From Motiliproteus sp041586615 (GTDB lineage Bacteria > Pseudomonadota > Gammaproteobacteria > Pseudomonadales > Balneatricaceae), in assembly GCA_041586615.1 (NCBI GenBank), contig JBFGZS010000014.1:10691-74690 (forward strand): a DNA stretch of 64,000 nucleotides, read 5' to 3'. Below the pieces are notes generated by a model that made no database searches, was not told where the DNA came from, and was given only the letters and a program-made list of their open reading frames with translations. Position numbers and translations under genes: made by a program. Below, one piece after another: positions 52,355 through 61,079 of the stretch (the first letter of the stretch is position 1; each line of letters opens with the position of its first letter).

Positions 52355-52377
52355 CAAGAATAATTATCATTTATTAT
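52355..52377 (+). promoter_or_regulatory. Candidate Fur box upstream of the iron-transport ATPase
   Basis: The A/T-rich partial palindrome GAATAATTATCATT within 52355-52377 resembles the Fur consensus GATAATGATAATCATTATC. It lies about 120 bp before the ATPase gene. Confidence 0.5.
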
Positions 52378-52497
52378 ACGCGGCAAAGCTTTCTCTTTTG
52401 TAGGGCCTTTTCCGCAGTAGATTAACGTTCAGTAGATCTGTCTAGTCTCGGCCAGGCTCTTAGGAGCAACACTTGTGATAAGGATTGTGAACTAGCC

Positions 52498-53544
52498 ATG
52501 AGTACGCTTCTGCGTGTTGAGAACATAGAGTGTCGCTATGAGCAGCATCGGGTTGTCGAGCAACTCAGTTTTGAGGTCAAAGAGGGCGAGATCGCTTGCT
52601 TACTGGGCCCCAGCGGTTGCGGCAAGACCACCGTTCTGCGTGCTATAGCCGGGTTTAACTCGATCTATTCGGGCTCTCTGCAGCTTGAAGGACGAGTCAT
52701 TGCGACGGCAACCACCAGTGTGCCCCCTGAGCGGCGCAATCTGGGTATGGTGTTTCAGGACTACGCGCTATTTCCGCACCTTAGCGTTGAGGATAACATC
52801 GCCTTCGGCCTGACCAACGGTTCGCGCCGGGACAAACGCCGTATCGTCGCCCATCTGCTGGAGCTGGTGAAGTTGCCGGATGTGGCGAAGCGTTTTCCGC
52901 ATGAATTATCCGGCGGTCAGCAACAGCGTATCGCACTGGCGCGTGCGTTGGCGCCGAAACCGCGTTTGCTGTTGATGGATGAGCCGTTTTCTAATCTGGA
53001 TACCGAATTGCGGCGGCAGTTATCGGTGGAAGTCAGGGATATTCTGCGCGAAGAAAAAATCTCGGCAATCGTCGTTACCCATGATCAGGATGAGGCCTTC
53101 ACGGTCAGCGATAAGTTGGGTGTGCTGGCCGATGGCTATCTGCAGCAATGGGATACGCCCTTTACGGTTTATCACCAGCCGGTCAACCCCAAAGTCGCCA
53201 GTTTTGTGGGGGAAGGGATGTTTATTCCGGGCCGCGCCCTGGATGGCGAGCTCATTGAAACCGATATCGGGCTGGTCAAGGCTAATAAGGTGACTTGGCA
53301 GTCAGGTGATAAGCTTGATGTGTTCCTGCGCCCCCATGAAGTCGTGCCCGGCTGCAGCGGCTGCGAGGTGAGTGGCGAGGTCGTTAAGAAGGAGTTCCTC
53401 GGTACAACGACGCTCTACACCTTAAAGCTACCGACTGGTCGCCTGGTGGAATCCTCTTTTATCAGTAACGAAGACCTTCGCCTGGGCGACCGGGTTTCCG
53501 TGCGGGTCGAGACCTCTAATCTGGTGGCTTTTAAAGCCGGTTAA
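52498..53544 (+). CDS. fbpC: Ferric-iron ABC transporter ATPase (FbpC type)
   Basis: A 348-aa ATP-binding subunit. Walker A is LGPSGCGKTTVLRAIAG (about 36-52), the Q-loop MVFQDYALFPHL, signature LSGGQQQRIALARAL (about 138-152) and Walker B LLLMDEPFSNLD (about 158-169); the H-loop His is in VVTHDQDEA. A C-terminal TOBE-like regulatory domain (about 230-345) follows. It faces the fbpB-fbpA operon on the opposite strand, an unusual split of a set normally found as one fbpABC operon. Confidence 0.92.
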   Translation: MSTLLRVENIECRYEQHRVVEQLSFEVKEGEIACLLGPSGCGKTTVLRAIAGFNSIYSGSLQLEGRVIATATTSVPPERRNLGMVFQDYALFPHLSVEDNIAFGLTNGSRRDKRRIVAHLLELVKLPDVAKRFPHELSGGQQQRIALARALAPKPRLLLMDEPFSNLDTELRRQLSVEVRDILREEKISAIVVTHDQDEAFTVSDKLGVLADGYLQQWDTPFTVYHQPVNPKVASFVGEGMFIPGRALDGELIETDIGLVKANKVTWQSGDKLDVFLRPHEVVPGCSGCEVSGEVVKKEFLGTTTLYTLKLPTGRLVESSFISNEDLRLGDRVSVRVETSNLVAFKAG

Positions 53545-53594
53545 TTTATCGGCTTAGCCTGTCGGTTTGGGCGGGGGATCCCGGTTATGTTGAT

Positions 53595-53656
53595 CCGGCC
53601 ATGGTTTATTCCGGCCATGGTTTATTCCGACCATAGTCTATTCCGGCCATGCTCTC
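53595..53656 (+). repeat. 16-bp tandem repeat between convergent fbpC and fbpB
   Basis: CCGGCCATGGTTTATT occurs at 53595 and 53611 exactly, CCGACCATAGTCTATT at 53627 with three changes, and CCGGCCATGCTCTC from 53643 as a partial unit. Period is exactly 16. The core GGCCATGG is nearly palindromic. Confidence 0.9.
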
Positions 53657-53669
53657 TTTATGGCCGATT

Positions 53670-53707
53670 AAAAAAGGCCCCTGGCGAATGCTGCGGAGCC
53701 TTTTTTT
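53670..53707. terminator. Bidirectional terminator between fbpC and fbpB
   Basis: AAAAAAGGC (53670-53678) and GCCTTTTTT (53698-53706), with two more GC pairs after a mismatch inside, form a stem flanked by A- and T-runs. Confidence 0.8.
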
Positions 53708-53769
53708 GTGTCTTTATGTCTAACGGCAAAACGGCATAACTGCCGTTGAGCTTAACCAACCGGTAAGGT

Positions 53770-55518
53770 TTAAGCCCCCTGGGGTGCGGAGCTGTCTTTT
53801 GCATGCCTGGGAGGGCGCTTGGCCTGGGTTGACGAGGTAATCGTGCGGCTCAGCAAGATAACCGGTATCAGCCCCACCAGGACGATCAGTAAGGCGCCGA
53901 GTGCCGATTGCTCCAGCATTTCATCCGAGGCGTATTGATAGACATAGGTCGCCAGGGTATCGAAATTGAACGGGCGCAGGATCAAGGTTGCCGGTAGCTC
54001 TTTCATGCAATCGACAAACACCACCAAGGCCCCGGTCAGGAGTCCGCCCCGTATCAGGGGTAGGTGCACCCGCCATAGGGTTTGCATGCTGTTGAGCCCT
54101 AATGAGCGGGCCGCCATGTCCATGGTGGGGGTTATTTTCGCCAGACTGGATTCGACCGAGCCGGTGGCCACCGTTAAGAAACGGACCACATAGGCGAACA
54201 GCACCGCGAAAATCGTCCCGCTTAGGAGCAAGCCCGTTGAGATACCGAACAGGTCCATCATGAGGCTGTCCAGGCCGTTATCAAACGCGGCAAAGGGGAT
54301 GATGACGCCGATGGCCAGCACGGCACCCGGCAGCGCGTAACCCAGTCCAGACAAGCGAACCGCGCTGTTCAGGGCACGACTGCTGTGCAGGCGCTTGCTA
54401 TAGGCCAGCAGCAAGCCGACCAGGCAGCAGATAAACGCAGTCAGCAGTGCCAGCATAAAGCTGTTACCGGCGATGGTCAGGAACTCATCGTTCCAGGATT
54501 CGCTGAAATTGTCCCAGGCGTAGTAGCTCAGTACCATGAAGGGGATTAAAAAACCGGCAGCAAAGGGCAGCAGGCAGGCCAGCGTGGCGAAGGCGGCGCG
54601 CCAGCCCGTCAAGGGGTAGGTGATGAGTTCGCGGTAGCGGTCTGCACCATTGAATTGGCGTTGTTTGGCGCGCCCAATCCGTTCCAGTGACACGAGCATG
54701 ACGACAAAAATCAGCATCATGCAGGCAATTTGGGCGGCACCGCCGATGTTGCCCATATTCAGCCAGGTGTCGTAGATGCCGGCACTCATGCTTTTAACGG
54801 CGAAGAAATCTACGGTGCCAAAGTCATTAATCGTCTCCATGGAAACCAATGACAGGCCAACCGCGATGCCGGGACGGGCCATGGGGAGTGAGACACGTAT
54901 AAAGCTCTGCCACGGCGTGCAACCCAGGGTGCGGCTGGCTGCCTGGATGTTGGCCGATTGTTCCAGAAAAGAAGCACGGGCCAGCATATAAATGTAGGGG
55001 TAGAGAACCAGCGCCAGCATCAGGATGGCACCGCCCAGGGTGCGGATATCCGGAAACCAGTAATCTCTGGCGGTTTGCCAGCCAAACAGTTCGCGCAGCG
55101 CGGACTGGACGAGACCTGCGTATTCGAGCTGGTCGGTATAAACGTAGGCAATCACATAGGCGGGTACGGCAAACGGCAGTAGCAAGGCCCATTCAAAAAT
55201 GCGCTTGCCCGGGAAACGGCACATGGTGACTAGCCAGGCACAGCCAACGCCAATGAGGGTAGCGATGGTTCCGACACCGGCCAGTAGTAATAAGGTTGTG
55301 ATGATGTAGTGGGGGAGAACGGTGCTGGCGAGGTGGTCCCAGATATTTTCACTGGGAAACAGGGCCAGCCAGAAGATGGATGCGACGGGCAAGACGACCA
55401 GTACGGCGCAGAGGAGGGCCGAGAGTAACCAACGCCGATTAAGGTGTTTTTCCGAACGCAGCGCGCTGTCGCCTAGAGGGGGAAGAGTTAATGCGGGCTC
55501 AACTGATGAACTGCTCAT
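53770..55518 (-). CDS. fbpB: Ferric-iron ABC transporter permease (FbpB type)
   Basis: A 582-aa fused double permease with about 12 helices. Each half carries an EAA loop that contacts the ATPase: ASRTLGCTPWQSFIRVSLPM in the first half and ARSLGLNSMQTLWRVHLPL in the second. Cytoplasmic N- and C-termini; the latter is basic (QAKRPPRHAKDSS). It is 70 bp downstream of fbpA on the same strand, so the two form an operon. Confidence 0.93.
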   Translation of the reverse strand: MSSSSVEPALTLPPLGDSALRSEKHLNRRWLLSALLCAVLVVLPVASIFWLALFPSENIWDHLASTVLPHYIITTLLLLAGVGTIATLIGVGCAWLVTMCRFPGKRIFEWALLLPFAVPAYVIAYVYTDQLEYAGLVQSALRELFGWQTARDYWFPDIRTLGGAILMLALVLYPYIYMLARASFLEQSANIQAASRTLGCTPWQSFIRVSLPMARPGIAVGLSLVSMETINDFGTVDFFAVKSMSAGIYDTWLNMGNIGGAAQIACMMLIFVVMLVSLERIGRAKQRQFNGADRYRELITYPLTGWRAAFATLACLLPFAAGFLIPFMVLSYYAWDNFSESWNDEFLTIAGNSFMLALLTAFICCLVGLLLAYSKRLHSSRALNSAVRLSGLGYALPGAVLAIGVIIPFAAFDNGLDSLMMDLFGISTGLLLSGTIFAVLFAYVVRFLTVATGSVESSLAKITPTMDMAARSLGLNSMQTLWRVHLPLIRGGLLTGALVVFVDCMKELPATLILRPFNFDTLATYVYQYASDEMLEQSALGALLIVLVGLIPVILLSRTITSSTQAKRPPRHAKDSSAPQGA

Positions 55519-55588
55519 GCCGATCTGCCTGGTTCGGGTGCCGCGCAGCGGCTGTGATCAGCCACTGCGCGGAACAAAAGCTCGATTA

Positions 55589-56635
55589 TCAGTTATCGAA
55601 GCCAACCTTATCAACCAGTTTGGCGGCTTTGCTGCGATTCTCGGCAATAACGGCCAGGCTTAGGTCGTCTGCTTTGAAGCCGCTCATGCGCGCTTTAACC
55701 AGTCCGGCCAGCGGTGTGCCCGGGCGAACAGGAAACTCGTAGTTGACTTGGGCGTACTGTTGCTGGGCGCTGGGGCCACTCAGGTATTCCATCAGCTTGA
55801 CTGCATTGCCTTTGTTGGGGGCGTGCTGGGTCAGCGCGATACCGGTGATGTTCATGTGTGCACCGCGATCGGATTGATTCGGGAAAACCAGGTTGACCGC
55901 GTTGGCCCAATCGACCTGTTCAGGATTCTTGGTGTTGTGCAGCATCTTGCCGAAGTAATAGGTGTTACCGAGTGCCAGGTCGCAAACGCCCTCATAGACG
56001 GCCTTAACCTGGGCGCGATCGTTACCCTGGGGCTTGCGTGCCAGGTTGTCTTTGACACCGTTGAGCCAGGTCTCAGCCCCGTCTTCGCCCAGGTGCGCGA
56101 TCATGGAACCGATCAGTGACAGGTTGTACGAATGCTTGCCGCTGCGGGTACAGATACGCCCTTTCCACTTGGCGTCGGCCAGGTCTTCATAGCTCTTGAT
56201 CTCGCCGGGCTTAACGCGGTCTTTGGCAGCGTAGATGATGCGTGAACGGGTGGTCAGCGCAAACCAGTTATTGTTAGGGTCACGGTATTGTGCGGGGATG
56301 TTGCCCGCCAGGGTGCTGCTTTGCACCGGTTGGACCAGCCCGCGGTTAACCACGTCGAACAGGGCGCCGGTGTCGGCGGTCAGCACCAGGTCGGCCTTGC
56401 TGTTGCGCCCTTCATTTTCAAGACGCTCAATTAAGCCTTTCTTAGCAAAAACTACGTTGGTCTTGATACCGGTTTCCTGCGTGAACGCATCCAGCATGGG
56501 CTTGATCAGGAAGGCTTGACGGTAGGAATAGATGTTCACCTCTTCAGCGGCCTGCGCGAACGGTGCGGCGACAGAAGCGGCCAAAGGCAGCAGGGAGAGT
56601 GTGGCTAGCTTTTTCAGGGACTTCAGTGTGGTCAT
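55589..56635 (-). CDS. fbpA: Periplasmic ferric-iron-binding protein (FbpA/FutA type)
   Basis: A 348-aa solute-binding protein. A signal peptide (residues 1-29) ends PFAQA before AEEVNIYSYRQ. The family start NIYSYRQAFLIKPMLDAF and a double-Tyr iron site GNTYYFGKML are visible, with a further Tyr/His candidate near the N-terminus. NITGIALTQHAPNKGNAVKLMEYL is typical of the class. A clear Fur box lies 22 bp upstream. The partner ATPase is on the opposite strand. Confidence 0.94.
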   Translation of the reverse strand: MTTLKSLKKLATLSLLPLAASVAAPFAQAAEEVNIYSYRQAFLIKPMLDAFTQETGIKTNVVFAKKGLIERLENEGRNSKADLVLTADTGALFDVVNRGLVQPVQSSTLAGNIPAQYRDPNNNWFALTTRSRIIYAAKDRVKPGEIKSYEDLADAKWKGRICTRSGKHSYNLSLIGSMIAHLGEDGAETWLNGVKDNLARKPQGNDRAQVKAVYEGVCDLALGNTYYFGKMLHNTKNPEQVDWANAVNLVFPNQSDRGAHMNITGIALTQHAPNKGNAVKLMEYLSGPSAQQQYAQVNYEFPVRPGTPLAGLVKARMSGFKADDLSLAVIAENRSKAAKLVDKVGFDN

Positions 56636-56656
56636 GGCGGCATCTCACTTGATGTT

Positions 56657-56685
56657 GATAATAAGAATGAGACTGATTCTTATTC
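56657..56685 (-). promoter_or_regulatory. Fur box upstream of fbpA
   Basis: GATAATAAGAATGAGA, then CTGATTCTTATTC, forms an interrupted dyad (AATAAGAAT with ATTCTTATT) matching overlapping Fur sites. It is 22-50 bp before the fbpA start. Confidence 0.75.
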
Positions 56686-56745
56686 AAGAAAGAGGTGAAG
56701 TCAAGCGTTTTTTACCTTGGTTAATGTAGGTGATTTAAAAAGATT

Positions 56746-56773
56746 GGCGGCAGGCGGCAGGCGGCAGGCGGCA
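56746..56773 (+). repeat. Heptamer array (GGCGGCA)4, locus 3
   Basis: Four perfect GGCGGCA units followed by GGCAAAA. In the sense of the rsmE transcript this is an inverted TGCCGCC array, the distal element of locus 3. Confidence 0.95.
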
Positions 56774-56867
56774 GGCAAAAGCAAAAGGCTCGTGTCGTCA
56801 CACTTACCGGTGTCGGGGTATGGGCTAAGAAAGGGTTGTCCTACGCATGCTATAGGCCAATCATTTC

Positions 56868-56930
56868 GCCTGAAGCCTGAAGCCTGAAGCCTGAAGCCTG
56901 AAGCCTGAAGCCTGAAGCCTGAAGCCTGAA
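56868..56930 (-). repeat. Heptamer array (GGCTTCA)9, locus 3
   Basis: Nine perfect GCCTGAA units on the plus strand, which read TTCAGGC (GGCTTCA in phase) on the minus strand. The array lies 7 nt after the rsmE stop in the rsmE sense. Confidence 0.97.
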
Positions 56931-56937
56931 ACCTGCG

Positions 56938-57645
56938 TTAAAAAAGCTTGCCCAGCAAGACCGGTATGGCGGCTTCGACGCGCAGGATACGCGGCCCGAG
57001 CGTGACCGGTTGCAGTCCGGCTTCGGCGAGTTTCTCCACTTCATAGTCGATAAAACCGCCTTCAGGGCCGATGGCCAGCAGGGTTTCTTGTGGCGCCGCG
57101 CTGGGGCAGGGTGTGGCGCGGTAAGGGTGGGCCACAATAGCGCGGGTGTTGGCGGCCAGTGCCGGCAGTTCGTCTTCGACAAAGGGCTTGAAGCGTTTGA
57201 CCAGTCGCACACGGGGGAGTTGGGTGTCGACGCCTTGTTCCAGCCCCAGGATCAGGTGTTCACGGATTTTGTCCGGCTGCAAAAACGGTGTTTGCCAGTA
57301 GCTCTTCTCGACCCGGTAGCTGTTGATCAGGATCAGGTCGCGCACGCCTTGGGTGGCGCAGGTTTGAAAGATACGCTTGAGCATTTTGGGGCGCGGCAGA
57401 CCCAGGAGCAGCGTCAGCGGAAGTTGCGGCGGTGGGGGTTGCGACAGGCTGACATGAAGGGTCAGGCAATCGACCGTCAGTTGGCTAACGTCGGCACGGC
57501 CTATCTGACCACCCAGCAGGCCGACCTTGAGTGAGTCCCCGACGGCGATCCGCTGAATATCACGGATATGGGCTAATCGGCGTCCGGTGATGCGGGCGGT
57601 CTGAGCGTCCAAAAAATCATGGGGTTCCAGCAGGACCAGGTTCAC
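56938..57645 (-). CDS. rsmE: 16S rRNA m3U1498 methyltransferase RsmE
   Basis: A 235-aa SPOUT-class methyltransferase. The N-terminal PUA-like domain (about 1-70) starts MNLVLLEPHDF; the SPOUT knot has LLGLPRPKMLKRIFQTCATQG, LLAIGPEGGFIDYEVEKLAEAG and ILRVEAAIPVLLG. The usual GPRILRTETA reads GPRILRVEAA here, a modest change near the SAM pocket. Length is normal. A heptamer repeat array follows the stop within 7 nt. Confidence 0.95.
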   Translation of the reverse strand: MNLVLLEPHDFLDAQTARITGRRLAHIRDIQRIAVGDSLKVGLLGGQIGRADVSQLTVDCLTLHVSLSQPPPPQLPLTLLLGLPRPKMLKRIFQTCATQGVRDLILINSYRVEKSYWQTPFLQPDKIREHLILGLEQGVDTQLPRVRLVKRFKPFVEDELPALAANTRAIVAHPYRATPCPSAAPQETLLAIGPEGGFIDYEVEKLAEAGLQPVTLGPRILRVEAAIPVLLGKLF

Positions 57646-57839
57646 AGCGCATCTCCCAAAAGAGGCTCTTTATACGGTCGATGGCTCGTAGAAGCAAGTA
57701 AAGAGGGCGTCTTCCTATTGGTCTTGGGCGTGCCGATTGAATGCCTGGATGCCTAGGCGAAACACCGCAGGGCGAACTGATCTCCAGGGCCAGTCCGCCG
57801 GGTAGGGCGTCGCTCGGTAACCGCTAAGGGGAGGGGCGG

Positions 57840-58505
57840 TTAGGGGATCATAAAGATAATCAGTCGCTTCGGCCCATGGGCACCCATCTGCAGCTTCTGT
57901 TCAATATCGGCACTCCTCGAAGGACCGGTGATCATATTGACCGTCCGTGGCATGCTGTCGCTGGCGTCACGCACCATCTGCCAGGCATCTTCGTAGGGAC
58001 CAACGATCTGTGAGCGTTTTAAAATCACCAGGTGCAGGTCGGGTAAAAAGTTCAGGGTGGTCGGGCTATCAGGACCGGATAGCAGCATCAGTGTGCCGGT
58101 TTCGGCGATGCCGGCGAAACATTCGGTCAGGCTGGCAATGTCTCCCGCTTGTGCGACCCGGGTCTGGATCGATGCGCGCGTATGCTTGGACAGGTCCAGC
58201 GCGGCGATGATTGGCGTTTTGGCGGTTACCAGCGTTGTTATGCCTGCCTTATCTATAAAAGCGGCAATCGCCGCGGCCAGGTCGGCTTCTGTCGCCACAG
58301 GGACCAGTTCGGCGGAGGCCTCCGTTGCCATCGCGTCAAACAGGGCGATCTGCTGGTCGTGGGGCAGCTGGCTGCGCGCCGGAATGGTGTTTGACGTCTT
58401 GGCTGCCAGGCGCTGGGCAACGATCTCCTGCGCGGAGGCATCTTGAGGGTCGCGGTGCAGGCCGCGGCGAATATTGCCTAAAATCTGTTCGCGTGACGTG
58501 GTCAT
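57840..58505 (-). CDS. lutC: Lactate utilisation protein LutC (LUD domain)
   Basis: A 221-aa LUD-domain protein of the LutABC L-lactate oxidation complex. The helical N-terminus (SREQILGNIRRGLHRD) is followed by the LUD fold with ETGTLMLLSGPDSPTTLNFLPDLHL, ILKRSQIVGPYEDAW, and TGPSRSADIEQKLQMGAHGPKRL at the C-terminus. ATG 58505 lies 2 nt after the lutB stop; the longer frame to 58550 overlaps lutB. Last gene of lutABC. Confidence 0.94.
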   Translation of the reverse strand: MTTSREQILGNIRRGLHRDPQDASAQEIVAQRLAAKTSNTIPARSQLPHDQQIALFDAMATEASAELVPVATEADLAAAIAAFIDKAGITTLVTAKTPIIAALDLSKHTRASIQTRVAQAGDIASLTECFAGIAETGTLMLLSGPDSPTTLNFLPDLHLVILKRSQIVGPYEDAWQMVRDASDSMPRTVNMITGPSRSADIEQKLQMGAHGPKRLIIFMIP

Positions 58506-58507
58506 GG

Positions 58508-59932
58508 TTATTTGTCCTCTGCCTTGTTCTGCCTGTTGCCGGCGTTCCACTGATCCATAAAGGTGCCTCCTTGCGGTGCTGGCATATCACGCCAGGCGGT
58601 CCAGCCTTTGGCCAGAGGGAGTGAGCGGACCTTGCCTTTTTTGCCGGCCATCAACGTTAAGCTGAAACTGCTGGCGCGCGCGAGCCAGCGATACAGGGCG
58701 GGTCGGCGGGCAAAATAGGACCAGACTCCCAGGCCGAAACGGAAGCCTTTGGGTGACAGGTGGCGTTCGAACTCTTTCTCTCGCCAGTGACGCATCAATT
58801 TTGGCAGCGGTATTTTCACGGGGCAGACCGTCTCGCATTTGCCGCAGAAGGTCGACGCATTAGGCAGGTGGCCGCCCTTATCGACGCCGATCAGCTGTGG
58901 CGTCAGCACCGAACCCATGGGGCCCGGATAGACCCAGCCGTAGGCGTGTCCGCCGATGGCGCCATAGACCGGGCAGTGGTTCATACAGGCCGAGCAGCGG
59001 ATGCAGCGCAGCATGTCCTGCAGTTCGCTGCCAATCATCTCGCTACGACCGTTATCCAGCAAGACGACGTGATATTCTTCAGGACCGTCCTGGTCTTCGG
59101 CGCGGCGCGGACCGGTCGACAGCGTGTTATAAACGGTAAATTCCTGGCCGGTGGCCGAGCGGGCCAGCAGGCGTAAAAACAGGGTCATATCTTCCAGCGT
59201 GGGCACGACTTTATCGAGGGTCGCGATCACGATGTGCACCTTGGGCAGGGTTTGGGTCAGATCACCGTTGCCTTCGTTGGTGACGATGATGCTGCTGCCG
59301 GTTTCTGCCACCAGGAAGTTGGCGCCGGTGATGCCTACATCGGCGGCGACAAACTGTTTGCGCAGCATTTCCCGTGCTTCTTGCATCAGCTCGGCGGGAT
59401 CCTCGGTGCGTGGGGTGCTGTGTTCTTTGGCAAACACATCGCTGACGTCCTCCAGGTTCAGGTGGATGGCCGGGGCGATAATGTGGCTGGGGTGGTCGCC
59501 GCGCAGCTGCAGAATATATTCGCCTAAATCGGTCTCGACAGGCTTGACCCCGTTGGCTTCCAGGTAGTCGTTGAGGTTGATCTCTTCCGAGACCATCGAC
59601 TTGCCTTTGGTGACCGTCTTGGCGTCGACCTTGCGGCAGATATCGAGAATCTGTTGGCAGGCGTCATCGCTGTCGCGTGCCCAGTGGACCTGTCCACCAT
59701 TTTTAATCACGTTGGCTTCGTACTGCTCGAGATACAGGTCGAGATGGCTGAGTGTGTGGTTTTTAAGATCGCGGGCTTCGTCGCGCAGTGTTTCAAACTC
59801 GGGCATGCGGGCAACGGCTGCGGCGCGTTTGACCGGAAAGCCGTCGTGCAGGTTGCCTAAGGCGCGCTGCAGTGAGGTGTTGTCCAGTGCATCGTGGGCA
59901 CGTTGTTTAAAGTCGGGGCTGTTAATCTGCAC
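58508..59932 (-). CDS. lutB: Lactate utilisation iron-sulfur protein LutB
   Basis: A 474-aa subunit with a LUD domain (about 65-290) and two 4Fe-4S clusters: CIRCSACMNHCP (about 305-316) and CGKCETVCPV (about 358-367), then a DUF3390-like C-terminus. The start is GTG 59932, with AAGGAG 7 nt upstream inside the end of lutA; the frame extends to 59965 but without such a site. Size agrees with E. coli YkgF. It feeds electrons from L-lactate toward the respiratory chain, probably to quinone. Confidence 0.95.
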   Translation of the reverse strand: MQINSPDFKQRAHDALDNTSLQRALGNLHDGFPVKRAAAVARMPEFETLRDEARDLKNHTLSHLDLYLEQYEANVIKNGGQVHWARDSDDACQQILDICRKVDAKTVTKGKSMVSEEINLNDYLEANGVKPVETDLGEYILQLRGDHPSHIIAPAIHLNLEDVSDVFAKEHSTPRTEDPAELMQEAREMLRKQFVAADVGITGANFLVAETGSSIIVTNEGNGDLTQTLPKVHIVIATLDKVVPTLEDMTLFLRLLARSATGQEFTVYNTLSTGPRRAEDQDGPEEYHVVLLDNGRSEMIGSELQDMLRCIRCSACMNHCPVYGAIGGHAYGWVYPGPMGSVLTPQLIGVDKGGHLPNASTFCGKCETVCPVKIPLPKLMRHWREKEFERHLSPKGFRFGLGVWSYFARRPALYRWLARASSFSLTLMAGKKGKVRSLPLAKGWTAWRDMPAPQGGTFMDQWNAGNRQNKAEDK

Positions 59933-59933
59933 G

Positions 59934-60722
59934 TTAAAGCTCCTTGGCCAGTTCGTGTTGCGCATTGCCGATAGCGGGTTGGTCGAGCATATCGGCTAAT
60001 AGCTCGACAACATGGCGTACTTCGAGTGGCGAGTCTTCGCGCTTGAGTTTACCCGCCATGTTCAGCAAGCAGCCCAGGTCACCGCCGACCAGCATGTCGG
60101 CACCCGTGGCGCTGGCGTTGGCCGTCTTGTTGCTCACCATACGGTTAGAGATATCGGGGTATTTGATGCAGAAGGTACCGCCAAATCCGCAGCAGGTTTC
60201 GGCTTCTGCCATTTCGCGAACGCTAAGTCCCGCTACATTTCGCAGTAACTGACGCGGCTGCTCCTTTACCCCGAGTTCGCGTAATCCGGCGCAGGAGTCG
60301 TGGTAGGTGATGCTGCCTGCATAGCGGGCAATAATGGCATCGAATTTGACCACGTCGGTCAGAAACGAGGTGATCTCATAAGCCCGGGCTGCCAATGCCT
60401 TGGCGCGTGCATGATACGGGTGTGTCTCTTCGAAGAGGTCTGGGTATTGGTGCAGCATGCCGATGCAGGACCCGGAGGGGCCGACGACGTACTCGAAGCC
60501 GTCGAAGGCATCGATCACATTTTCGGCAATGGCGCGTGTTGAGCGGCGGTCGCCTGAATTAAACGTGGGTTGGCCGCAGCAAGTCTGGTTTTGGGGGACC
60601 TCTACGTTACAGCCGGCCATTTCCAGTAGCGTTACGGTGGCAAAGCCGACGCTGGGCCGAAACATATCCACCAGGCAGGTCACGAAAAGACCAACATGGT
60701 GCTTAGGCGTTTGGGTGCTCAT
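59934..60722 (-). CDS. lutA: Lactate utilisation protein LutA (CCG domain)
   Basis: A 262-aa protein with two CCG domains that bind redox clusters: NQTCCGQPTFNSGD (about 45-58) and AETCCGFGGTFCIKYPD (about 172-188). CLVDMFRPSVGFATVTLLEMAG at the N-terminus and HDSCAGLRELGV in the centre are LutA signatures. First gene of lutABC, divergent from a GntR-type regulator 357 bp away. No lactate permease gene is in the window. Confidence 0.95.
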   Translation of the reverse strand: MSTQTPKHHVGLFVTCLVDMFRPSVGFATVTLLEMAGCNVEVPQNQTCCGQPTFNSGDRRSTRAIAENVIDAFDGFEYVVGPSGSCIGMLHQYPDLFEETHPYHARAKALAARAYEITSFLTDVVKFDAIIARYAGSITYHDSCAGLRELGVKEQPRQLLRNVAGLSVREMAEAETCCGFGGTFCIKYPDISNRMVSNKTANASATGADMLVGGDLGCLLNMAGKLKREDSPLEVRHVVELLADMLDQPAIGNAQHELAKEL

Positions 60723-61079
60723 CAGGCGTATCCGTTTGTTGTTTTGTTATGAAATACCCATGAGGGTGCGTTGGATTGCACTTTCACGGGTCGCTAATGG
60801 ATTTTGGCAGTCACTCCTGTTTGCATCACCAACAGGTCGCAGTCTGAGTCAGAGGTCTGCCGGAGAGTCTGTTTTCAGGGTGCGCAAAGAGTAACCGAGT
60901 CGAAGGGTATGCTCTAACATATCGGCAAAAGTGGTCTGACCTAAAATAAGTCATTACAATCGGCTCTTGGATTAATGTTGGTGGATTAATGTTGGCAGCC
61001 ACTCGGGCTCGGTTGGTGTTTTGTGGTCGGCTGCGCTGACGCGGTGACTTTAGTTAACCTGGGGTAGGTATAGTTCAGG
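60723..61079. other. lutA-lldR divergent regulatory region
   Basis: This 357-bp gap has no supported gene. It holds one GntR-type dyad (60932-60942) and a TATAGT (61069-61074) so close to the regulator start that its transcript would be almost leaderless. The open frame at 60457-60894 is a shadow of lutA. Confidence 0.5.
60932..60942. promoter_or_regulatory. Candidate operator for the lactate regulator
   Basis: TGGTCTGACCT carries the GGTC..GACC dyad used by FadR-subfamily GntR proteins such as LldR and PdhR. It lies 210 bp before lutA and 138 bp before the regulator gene. Confidence 0.55.
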
